From JBLRWS01 sp047921075 (GTDB lineage: Bacteria > Bacteroidota > Rhodothermia > Balneolales > Balneolaceae), in contig JBLRWS010000042.1 in the NCBI GenBank assembly GCA_047921075.1, positions 1 to 21,340 on the forward strand: DNA of 21,340 nt. The letters run 5' to 3'. The position numbers and the translations under genes are program-made. Under the pieces are notes generated by a model. It was not told the origin of the DNA, searched no databases, and worked only from the letters and a program-made list of their open reading frames with translations. Below, in pieces: positions 1-6,750 of this stretch (its first letter is position 1; each line of letters opens with the position of its first letter).

Positions 1-2
1 AC

Positions 3-497
3 CAGTCATCCGGCGACTTATTCCAGCAAGATGCTGTAGATTCCCTTACCGAAGCACACGAATTTGATGTACCGACTGTGATGCTCGAACAGATCAAGCA
101 GGGATATGTGGAGTATTTGAAGCAACAGACCGGCGGACAATTGCCTCCCGATTTTAATGAAGAGGAGTACAAAGAGAATATTGCCGATCAAGCGGTGCGC
201 GAAGCCAAATGGATGTTTATCAGCGAAAAACTGCAGGAAACGTTTGACGATATCGAAATTACGCCGGAAGATATTGATGAATTTATCGGCGTAGAGGCTG
301 CCCGGCACGGTGTATCGCCCGATCAGATGAAGAGTTATTACGCACAAAACCCAAATCAGCTCGAAAATCTGCGAAACAGCATTCGCGAAAATAAGGTTTT
401 TGATAAATTACAGGATGTTGTTACCATAAATGAACTCTCGAAAGATGAATTTCGTAGTAAAAGAGAGGAAAAAAGTGAATCATCCAGTAAATCTTAA
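3..497 (+). CDS. tig: Trigger factor, C-terminal part (5' end outside window)
   Basis: This is the 3' part of the gene for trigger factor, the ribosome-associated chaperone that holds nascent chains at the tunnel exit. The frame is open from base 3, so the ATG at 81 is internal and the gene begins upstream of the window. About 164 residues are visible. They are helical and rich in charged residues, with the trigger-factor C-terminal pattern: a VPTVMLEQ helix start, a helix around EAKWMFISEKLQE, then ITPEDIDEFI and a short YYAQNPNQLENLR segment leading to the last helix. It ends in a charged Ser/Lys-rich tail. The ribosome-binding and PPIase domains are not visible. Identity is supported by the downstream clpP and clpX, since tig-clpP-clpX is a widely conserved gene order. 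The stop is 15 nt before the clpP start, suggesting co-transcription. Confidence 0.9.
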   Translation, partial: QSSGDLFQQDAVDSLTEAHEFDVPTVMLEQIKQGYVEYLKQQTGGQLPPDFNEEEYKENIADQAVREAKWMFISEKLQETFDDIEITPEDIDEFIGVEAARHGVSPDQMKSYYAQNPNQLENLRNSIRENKVFDKLQDVVTINELSKDEFRSKREEKSESSSKS

Positions 498-512
498 GCA
501 GGACGCAACCAC

Positions 513-1163
513 GTGAATCAGCCAATTGTAGAAATACCGACATTGCAACAACTCTCGCAAATAGAAGGCAATCTCGTTCCTATGGTGGTAGAAACCACCA
601 ACCGTGGAGAACGGGCGTACGATATTTATTCGCGCCTGTTAAAAGACCGGATTGTCATTTTGGGTACGCCGGTGAATGATGCTGTAGCCAGCAACATTGT
701 AGCACAGCTGCTGTTTCTGGAATCGCAGGATCACGAAAAAGATATCAACCTCTACATCAACAGCCCCGGCGGGGTCGTTTCAGCCGGACTCGCCATTTAC
801 GACACCATGCAATATTTGCGATGCGATGTAGCCACTACTTGTGTGGGGATGGCCGCATCGATGGGTGCTGTGCTGCTTACAGCCGGAGCCAAAGGCAAAC
901 GCAATGTACTGCCACATGCCCGCGTTATGATTCACCAGCCGCTGGGTGGCGTGCAGGGTCAAGCCAGTGATATCGAAATTGAAGCTCAGGAAATTATCCG
1001 TATTAAAAGAGAACTGACCGGCATTATTGCCGATCACAGCGGGCAGGATATAGATCAGGTGATGAAAGATTCTGACCGTAATAAATGGATGACGGCTCAG
1101 GAAGCCGTGGACTACGGATTGGTAGATACCGTAATGCGACGACCTGAAACCAATAAGAAATAG
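513..1163 (+). CDS. clpP: ATP-dependent Clp protease proteolytic subunit ClpP
   Basis: ClpP is the serine-protease barrel that degrades substrates unfolded and threaded by ClpX. The 216-residue length fits the family. The nucleophile lies in GMAASMGA (Ser116) and the base in VMIHQPLGG (His141); the oxyanion region INSPGG is at 82-87. The third triad position should be Asp, within a pattern like (D/E)RDxF. Ungapped alignment from the His motif to remembered E. coli and B. subtilis ClpP places Asn190 there, in KDSDRNKW. The codon is aat at 1080-1082. The start is GTG at 513, because the reading begins NQPIVEIPTL and no better ATG lies before the conserved core. The short N-terminal extension before the LVPMVVE segment could be a propeptide, as in other ClpPs. 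It lies between tig and clpX, which starts 20 nt after its stop. Confidence 0.96.
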   Translation: MNQPIVEIPTLQQLSQIEGNLVPMVVETTNRGERAYDIYSRLLKDRIVILGTPVNDAVASNIVAQLLFLESQDHEKDINLYINSPGGVVSAGLAIYDTMQYLRCDVATTCVGMAASMGAVLLTAGAKGKRNVLPHARVMIHQPLGGVQGQASDIEIEAQEIIRIKRELTGIIADHSGQDIDQVMKDSDRNKWMTAQEAVDYGLVDTVMRRPETNKK

Positions 1164-1183
1164 GCAACCAGACTGAGGCCGGT

Positions 1184-2437
1184 ATGAGTAAGAAAAGTGA
1201 AGGAGAGCGAGTAAATTGTTCGTTTTGCGGACGCCCCAGCCGGGAAGTGGATTCCATGGTGGCAGGCCCCGATGTATTTATCTGCAATCACTGTGTGGAA
1301 GACGCATCAAGCATCATTCAGAGCGATCTTTCCTCGCTGGCACGGCGCCGCGAGAAGCAGTACAAGCCGATGATGAAGCCGCTGGAAATCAAGTCGAAGC
1401 TGGATGAGTACGTGATTGGCCAGGAGCAGGCGAAGAAATCGCTCTCCGTAGCCGTGTACAATCACTATAAACGCATTTCGGCCAGCAACGATATCGATTT
1501 TGAAGATACCCGCATCGAGAAGAGCAACATTGCGCTGCTGGGTCCTACCGGTTCCGGTAAAACCCTGCTTGCCCGCACACTGGCCAATATTATTGATGTG
1601 CCATTTACCATTGCCGATGCCACTGTGCTTACAGAAGCCGGCTATGTAGGTGAGGATGTGGAAAGTATTCTGAGCAATCTGTTGCAAGCCGCCGATTACG
1701 ATGTAGAGCGCGCTAAACTCGGTATTGTATACATTGATGAAATTGACAAAGTATCCCGCAAGAGCGATAACCCCTCCATTACGCGAGATGTATCAGGGGA
1801 GGGTGTACAGCAGGCACTCCTCAAAATTCTGGAAGGAACGGTAGCCAACATTCCGCCAAAAGGAGGGCGTAAACATCCCGAGCAGAGCTTTATTCAGCTC
1901 GATACATCCGATATTCTATTTGTATGCGGAGGCGCCTTTAGCGGATTGGAAGATATAATTGCAAATCGTCTGTCTGTGAGCTCCATGGGCTTTCAGTCAC
2001 GCAAACAGGTAAAATTCGACAAAAACGACCCCGATATTTTCACAAAAGTGGAGCCGGAAGATCTGCAGAAGTTTGGCCTTATTCCTGAATTGATTGGGCG
2101 TATTCCAATTGTGTGCGGCCTTGAAGAGCTATCCGACGAGGCAATGATCGATATTTTGATAAAGCCAAAAAACGCCATCACCAAGCAGTACAAAAAGCTG
2201 TTTGCAATGGAAGATGTCGAACTCTCGTTCGAAGAAGATGCTCTGGACGCTGTGGTTAAAAAAGCGCGCGAACGCAAAACCGGCGCCCGCGGCCTCCGCT
2301 CAATTCTGGAAAGCTCCATGCTCGATATCATGTTCACCATCCCGTCCATGAAAAATGTGAAGCGGTGCATCATTACCCGCGAAACGATCGAGAAAAAAGC
2401 TCCGCCCGTGTACGAAAAGCAGAAAGCATCGGCTTAA
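1184..2437 (+). CDS. clpX: ATP-dependent Clp protease ATP-binding subunit ClpX
   Basis: ClpX is the AAA+ unfoldase that recognises tagged substrates and feeds them to ClpP. The 417-residue protein has all expected parts in order. An N-terminal zinc-binding domain carries Cys12, Cys15, Cys34 and Cys37. Walker A GPTGSGKT is at 120-127, the pore loop GYVG at 153-156, Walker B IVYIDEIDK at 181-189, the RKH substrate loop within GGRKHP at 227-232, and the sensor-II region GARGLRS at 367-373. The loop that docks on ClpP, usually IGF, reads MGF at 268-270. The ATG at 1184 is chosen because it places the zinc domain directly at the N terminus. It follows clpP by 20 nt on the same strand, so the pair is probably co-transcribed. 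No clear intrinsic terminator is seen after its stop. Confidence 0.97.
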   Translation: MSKKSEGERVNCSFCGRPSREVDSMVAGPDVFICNHCVEDASSIIQSDLSSLARRREKQYKPMMKPLEIKSKLDEYVIGQEQAKKSLSVAVYNHYKRISASNDIDFEDTRIEKSNIALLGPTGSGKTLLARTLANIIDVPFTIADATVLTEAGYVGEDVESILSNLLQAADYDVERAKLGIVYIDEIDKVSRKSDNPSITRDVSGEGVQQALLKILEGTVANIPPKGGRKHPEQSFIQLDTSDILFVCGGAFSGLEDIIANRLSVSSMGFQSRKQVKFDKNDPDIFTKVEPEDLQKFGLIPELIGRIPIVCGLEELSDEAMIDILIKPKNAITKQYKKLFAMEDVELSFEEDALDAVVKKARERKTGARGLRSILESSMLDIMFTIPSMKNVKRCIITRETIEKKAPPVYEKQKASA

Positions 2438-2547
2438 CAGCGTAGCAAGGCTCCGCAGTACCCGTTCTCCGTTTTGTGTGCATCCATTCGGATAAGAGGG
2501 ATGGATTTCGGATATTTCCCATCTTCATATCGATCCAATCACGCACC

Positions 2548-3834
2548 ATGCTTACACTATTGCCCTCCAGCTGGATTAAAGTCATCCTGGTCATTTTGCT
2601 GGTTCTACTGGCAGCCGGCTCACTCTTTTACAATCAACTGCTGATCGACGAAATCATGGAACGTGAGCGGGCGGGCGTAGAGCTGTGGGGCAAAGCTCTG
2701 GAGTACACCAGCGATATGATTCATGAAGAGCTCAGTGCCGAACTCCTCTCTACGGCCAGGGTGCTGCGCACCATTCCGGAAGTGCCCGACAGCCTTATTC
2801 GCAGTATTGAATATGTAGAGGCAATGCAGCCGGCTCAACAGTTTGTGACCGACAACCTGGTGGTGAATCCACCCTTTACCTCACCCATCATTCTGGTAGA
2901 CACCAGCGGTTTTATTACCACTCACCGGTTTATTGATGAGAAGGATTTATACCCCGGTATTGTGGATGATTTTGCAGCGGTTACCGACCCCGTTGTGATC
3001 ACGTTCGGTGTGGGCGACCAACAGCGGCAGCAGTTTATCTATTTTGGGGAGAGCAGAACTGTACAGTACCTGCGCTATTTCCCCTTTTTCCAGTTTGGAT
3101 TTTTAGCGTTGCTAATTGGGGTGGGCTACATGACCTACCGGAGCATCAGCCGCTCGGAACGCTCCAACCTGTGGGTGGGTATGGCCAAAGAGGCAGCCCA
3201 TCAGCTCGGTACTCCCCTGTCGAGCATGTACGGATGGATTCAGCTACTGAAAGAGCAGAACAGAGAAGACGAAGAGGCGCTCTCTATTGCATACGAAATT
3301 GAAAACGACATCGGCCGGATTCGAAGTGTGGCGGAACGGTTTAATAAAATCGGATCGGAGCCCGAACTCAAGAAAATGCGCATTGAGCCGATTTTGCAGC
3401 ATACCATCGATTACATGGAGCGGCGCCTCCCGCGGTTCAACAAAAGCGTTCGCGTTGAGAAAGATATTGACACCCGCAGCAAGATTGATGTAAATCCGGA
3501 GCTGTTTCAGTGGGCAATCGAAAATATTTTCAAAAACTCGATGGATGCCGTGAAAGAGCTCGATCGCGAAGCGGTGATCTCTGTACGTGTGAGCGATCAG
3601 GGCAACCAGCTGTTTATCGATATTGAAGATAACGGCGCGGGAATTGATCGGAATAAATTGAATGAGATATTCAAGACGGGATACAGTACCAAAAAGAGAG
3701 GGTGGGGATTGGGCCTGAGCCTGACCAAGCGAATTATTGAAGAGTATCACAAAGGTAAAATCTTTGTCCTTCGCTCGGAGGTGAATCAGGGTACGGTAAT
3801 CCGAATTTGCCTGCCCGTTCAGTCTTCTTTATAA
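2548..3834 (+). CDS. Membrane-bound sensor histidine kinase
   Basis: This is a histidine kinase whose input and partner response regulator are unknown. Numbered from the ATG at 2548 (428 residues), a first transmembrane helix spans about 10-28 and an extracytoplasmic region about 30-175. A second helix spans about 176-198, followed almost directly by the H-box KEAAHQLGTPLSS with phosphoacceptor His218. There is no room for a HAMP domain. The ATPase domain shows an N-box with Asn326 and Asn330, a G1 box DNGAG at 361-365, an F-box IFKTGYSTKK and a G2 box GWGLGL at 385-390. A GTG at 2476 would add 24 residues, but the ATG puts the signal-anchor helix close to the N terminus and is preferred. No response regulator gene is adjacent. 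The last 16 bp overlap the sigma factor gene on the opposite strand. Confidence 0.9.
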   Translation: MLTLLPSSWIKVILVILLVLLAAGSLFYNQLLIDEIMERERAGVELWGKALEYTSDMIHEELSAELLSTARVLRTIPEVPDSLIRSIEYVEAMQPAQQFVTDNLVVNPPFTSPIILVDTSGFITTHRFIDEKDLYPGIVDDFAAVTDPVVITFGVGDQQRQQFIYFGESRTVQYLRYFPFFQFGFLALLIGVGYMTYRSISRSERSNLWVGMAKEAAHQLGTPLSSMYGWIQLLKEQNREDEEALSIAYEIENDIGRIRSVAERFNKIGSEPELKKMRIEPILQHTIDYMERRLPRFNKSVRVEKDIDTRSKIDVNPELFQWAIENIFKNSMDAVKELDREAVISVRVSDQGNQLFIDIEDNGAGIDRNKLNEIFKTGYSTKKRGWGLGLSLTKRIIEEYHKGKIFVLRSEVNQGTVIRICLPVQSSL

Positions 3835-4394
3835 CCGCGATTTTCAGCGTATTCGGTGAGTTGTGCTTTGAGCAGATTTCGCCCGCGATGCAACCGAGAC
3901 CGAATCGTGCCGATCGGTACATCCAGCATGTTGGCAATCTCTTCGTAAGTAAACTCTTCTACATCACAAAGCAGTACAACCGTGCGGAAATCTTCCGGAA
4001 TGGCACTCAGCGCTTTGGAGATATCATCATCCAGAAGCTCACGGTACATCGTGTCTTCCAGATCGGAGCTATTGGTACGCTCGGCCCGAATCGTTTCGTA
4101 AAACGACGCTACTTCATCGTAGTCAACTTCTTGTGGCCGTTTTGACTGCTTTCGGTAGTTATTGATGTATGAATTTTTGAGAATCCGAAAAAGCCACGCT
4201 TTGGCATTGGTCCCTTTTTCGTAACTGCTGAAAAAACGATACGCTTTTACAATGGTATCCTGCACCAGATCTTCGGCATCATTCGGGTCGGAAGTTAACC
4301 GGAGCCCGAAATTGTACAGCGCATCAAGATGAGGAATAATCTCTTCGTTGAAGTCGGCCTGCTTTTTAATTTCTGCCTTGGTGAGTTCTGCCAT
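3819..4394 (-). CDS. ECF-type RNA polymerase sigma factor
   Basis: This is a 191-residue sigma factor of the extracytoplasmic function class, which redirects RNA polymerase to a stress or envelope regulon. Region 2 occupies about 22-86. It contains DAEDLVQDT, the core-binding part, and GTNAKAWLFRILKNSYINNY, which recalls the SigR/ECF12-type group; that subgroup assignment is by memory and tentative. Region 4 occupies about 125-178, with the helix-turn-helix FTYEEIANMLDVPIGTIRSR. The ATG at 4394 is preceded by a purine-rich GGAAAGAG stretch. Many ECF sigma genes are followed by an anti-sigma gene, but here the 3' end runs into the histidine kinase gene on the other strand. No zinc-type or membrane anti-sigma gene is visible. 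It follows the CPBP gene on the same strand after 135 bp, enough for its own promoter. Confidence 0.93.
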   Translation of the reverse strand: MAELTKAEIKKQADFNEEIIPHLDALYNFGLRLTSDPNDAEDLVQDTIVKAYRFFSSYEKGTNAKAWLFRILKNSYINNYRKQSKRPQEVDYDEVASFYETIRAERTNSSDLEDTMYRELLDDDISKALSAIPEDFRTVVLLCDVEEFTYEEIANMLDVPIGTIRSRLHRGRNLLKAQLTEYAENRGYKED

Positions 4395-4455
4395 CTCTTT
4401 CCGGGTGAACGGATTTAATCTTAATGAAAACGGTTACTTCAAAGCGACTCTCAAT

Positions 4456-4521
4456 CTATTCACTAACCTATTCAGGTACAAATTGATAGTGTCGATAAGG
4501 GTTGTAACTCTTATTGAATAG
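4456..4521. promoter_or_regulatory. Repeat cluster upstream of the ECF sigma gene
   Basis: The gap between the CPBP and sigma genes holds a compact set of repeats. CTATTCA occurs at 4456-4462 and again at 4468-4474, 12 bp apart, and its complement TGAATAG lies at 4515-4521. Just beside the last copy, 4495-4514 forms a near-perfect 20-bp palindrome (arms ATAAGGGTT and AACTCTTAT, one mismatch on the DNA, loop GT). These could be binding sites for a regulator of the sigma gene or part of its promoter. The palindrome could instead be a weak hairpin at the end of the CPBP transcript. No defined -35/-10 pair was recognised. Confidence 0.3.
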
Positions 4522-4529
4522 AAATGATT

Positions 4530-5243
4530 TCAATACTGCAACACAATCCAAACATCATACAGTGCGTGGGTCCACGCAGCGCATCCAAATCCTCTTTTAA
4601 CATAAACAAGATTTAGCGCTAAGCCAAACAGAAAGCGAAAGAAAAACACCCGTAACGTGAAGGGATCGCCGAATTCGCCAATATGATGGACGGCACTAAA
4701 TAAAAGCGCGGCAATCAGGACCGAGAGAATAAGCGCCGTTTTTCGGGTTGTAAAAAAGTGCAAAAACCACATCAAAAAAGAGACCAGAATCACTCGGAAA
4801 AAGAGCTCTTCATACAGGCCGGCACCCAGCGAGAGGGCGAACAGCTGCAGCTTAGACAACGATTCCAGCCCGCCTTCGGCCGAAAGCTGAAAGATCCATC
4901 CGGTAAGTGACCCCACAACCGCCAGTATTAGCAGTGCATACACCATCGATTCGCCCAACACCCCCAGCAGGTAGCGTATCTTTACCTGATGCAGCTGCTT
5001 TCGTTTTACAAAGAGCAGAATTGCACCGCCAATGATCACGCCCCAAAACATCACGGAGAGAGCGTTGAATCCCAGCGCATACAAAATAGATTGGAACCAG
5101 ATATCCACGGAGATGCGAACCATCGCCTCCTGTCCGGGCTGCGAAATACGGATGAGCAGTTCGTATAATACAAACAACGGCACCGCCAGAATGTAGCTAT
5201 AGAGCAGGGTGTTGGTCTGGCGGAAATAGGACGGCCAATTCAT
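4530..5243 (-). CDS. CPBP-family intramembrane metalloprotease-like protein
   Basis: This is a 237-residue multi-pass membrane protein of the CPBP (CaaX protease and bacteriocin-processing; Rce1-like, ABI) family. Most of the chain is hydrophobic, with roughly six to eight segments. The conserved motifs are present: EE at 145-146 with Arg150 (YEELFFR), a second motif with His186/His187 (FSAVHHIG), and a third with His226 and Asp230 (THALYD). In the family these residues form the glutamate/histidine active site in the membrane, but bacterial members are diverse and many have unknown substrates. The ATG at 5243 lies 7 nt after the stop of the LysM/RlpA-like gene. The two are therefore probably co-transcribed, which hints at an envelope role. 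This context does not identify a substrate. Confidence 0.88.
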   Translation of the reverse strand: MNWPSYFRQTNTLLYSYILAVPLFVLYELLIRISQPGQEAMVRISVDIWFQSILYALGFNALSVMFWGVIIGGAILLFVKRKQLHQVKIRYLLGVLGESMVYALLILAVVGSLTGWIFQLSAEGGLESLSKLQLFALSLGAGLYEELFFRVILVSFLMWFLHFFTTRKTALILSVLIAALLFSAVHHIGEFGDPFTLRVFFFRFLFGLALNLVYVKRGFGCAAWTHALYDVWIVLQY

Positions 5244-5250
5244 AAGAGCC

Positions 5251-6405
5251 TTATGGGTCGAGGTAGATGGCTACCAAGGCATTTTCGGCCGACGAAAAGT
5301 TGAGGGCTTCAAAAGCGCGGCGCGACAGTTTTAATCCGTTGCCCGAATGCCGGTCGTTGATGCGCACGTATACTCCCAGCCCGGTTTGCGGATTTTCAAT
5401 GAAAATCACATTGCCCAGCGCCATATTGGGATGGGCAGCTGTTAGCTCATCCGGATTATAGAGTTCCCCGCTTGTGGTTGGTGAAGCCGCATCCGAATCG
5501 CGATATCGCAGTACCGGTACTTCACCAAGGTTCTCCATGGATGCGCCCGCTTTATAAGGGTTGCTGGCGGTTCGGGTGGGTGGCAGCAACACCGTTACCT
5601 GCTGTCCGGCCGATATGGATGTTGTAGTAAGGCCGGGATTTAGTGCAAGAAGCTCATCTTCACTCATTTGATGCGCCTGAAGAACGTCACTCCACGATTC
5701 GCCTCGCTGCACCCGATAGAGCGCAAAGCGTCCTTGTGGTGTGGAGTCTTCGGCCGTTTCGGCAATGGAGGGCGCGCTCTGTATTTCCCGCACGGTAAGC
5801 ACCTGCCCGATGCTGATAATATCACCACTCAAGTCATTAAGGGCGCGAAGCTCGGCGGGCGTCATGCCGTGCTGACGCGCAATACCGATGATGGTATCTC
5901 CGGCACGCACCGTATAATAGGTGTTGCTCGTATCCGAGTCTCGCGGTTGTACGACAGAGCGGCGGTCCTCAGGTGCTTCTTCCTCTACAGGCGGTGCCGT
6001 TTCCACAGTCTGTTCCCGTGGCTCGGTGGGATAAACAACCAGTTCCTGACCCAACGATAGGTTGATATCATCCAACCCGTTCCACGCCTGCAGCTCGGCA
6101 ATGGTAACATTGTATTGACGGGAAATGGCAAACAGCGTTTCGCCGGCCTGTACCTCGTGCATCACTGCTCCTTCGCGAAGAGGTGGGCCTACCAGTAGCT
6201 CTTGCCCAAGACGGAGCTCGTCGGATTGCAACTGATTCCAACGCCGCAAATCACCAACCGACACATCGTATTGCCTGGAGATGCTAAAAAGGGTTTCGCC
6301 CTGGCGCACCTGATGGGTCTCGCCGGCCTGCTGTGCCGAAAGTGTGCCGGGCAGTATCATCAGCAGGGTAATCGTAACAAGAAAAATGCCAAACAGTGAT
6401 TTCAT
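5251..6405 (-). CDS. Secreted protein with four LysM repeats and an RlpA-like double-psi beta-barrel domain
   Basis: This predicted exported cell-wall protein has 384 residues. A signal peptide covers about 1-24 (hydrophobic core FGIFLVTITLLMIL, likely cleavage after LSA). Four LysM peptidoglycan-binding repeats follow at about 31-73, 83-125, 163-205 and 229-272. An acidic, Pro-rich linker separates the second and third. The C-terminal 300-383 resembles the RlpA/DPBB fold (TSGELYNPDELTAAHPN, then VRINDRHSG and LKLSRRAFEAL). Residues matching those needed for lytic transglycosylase activity in Pseudomonas RlpA are present: Glu314, His325 and Asp351. RlpA usually has a SPOR domain for septal targeting; here LysM repeats replace it. 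It may cleave or bind peptidoglycan glycan strands; activity is inferred only. The ATG is 3 nt beyond the TPR gene stop. Confidence 0.9.
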   Translation of the reverse strand: MKSLFGIFLVTITLLMILPGTLSAQQAGETHQVRQGETLFSISRQYDVSVGDLRRWNQLQSDELRLGQELLVGPPLREGAVMHEVQAGETLFAISRQYNVTIAELQAWNGLDDINLSLGQELVVYPTEPREQTVETAPPVEEEAPEDRRSVVQPRDSDTSNTYYTVRAGDTIIGIARQHGMTPAELRALNDLSGDIISIGQVLTVREIQSAPSIAETAEDSTPQGRFALYRVQRGESWSDVLQAHQMSEDELLALNPGLTTTSISAGQQVTVLLPPTRTASNPYKAGASMENLGEVPVLRYRDSDAASPTTSGELYNPDELTAAHPNMALGNVIFIENPQTGLGVYVRINDRHSGNGLKLSRRAFEALNFSSAENALVAIYLDP

Positions 6406-6408
6406 GGA

Positions 6409-6750
6409 CTACTCGTCAAGTTCTAAAAGTGTTGTTTGCAGCGCTTCCTCAAGCTCTTTGCGGGCATGTTGATCGCCGATGCCGGATGCTACTGTAATGC
6501 CCTGCCGAAATATGTCAACGGCATGATTATGATCGTCTAGCCGCCGGTACACCTGCCCCAAATGGTAATAAACCCCGACATAGTCGGGATCGTACTCCCG
6601 CACCGATTCAAATAACAACCGTGCTTTGTGTACTTCATCTATTTTAAGGAGTTCCAGAGCAAGGGCAAACTTCGAAAAGCTATCCTGCGGGTTTTGCTGC
6701 ACCCTGCGCGCCAATGTAGAAATATTTGAAGTTGCCATAGCTTCTGTCAC
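6409..6750 (-). CDS. Small tetratricopeptide-repeat protein
   Basis: This is a short, soluble, helical protein of 113 residues with no signal peptide or membrane segment. It contains about two to two and a half TPR units: one begins near DSFSKFALALELLK, the next has ARLLFESVREYDPDYVGVYY, and a third has LGQVYRRLDDHNHAVDIFRQG. TPRs mediate protein-protein contacts, and the partner is unknown. Two starts are possible. A GTG at 6750 overlaps the aroC stop by 4 nt (GTGA), a sign of translational coupling. An ATG four codons later (6738) gives a start reading MATSNIS. I give the longer form. It lies between aroC and the LysM/RlpA-like gene, 3 nt from the latter. Confidence 0.82.
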   Translation of the reverse strand: MTEAMATSNISTLARRVQQNPQDSFSKFALALELLKIDEVHKARLLFESVREYDPDYVGVYYHLGQVYRRLDDHNHAVDIFRQGITVASGIGDQHARKELEEALQTTLLELDE

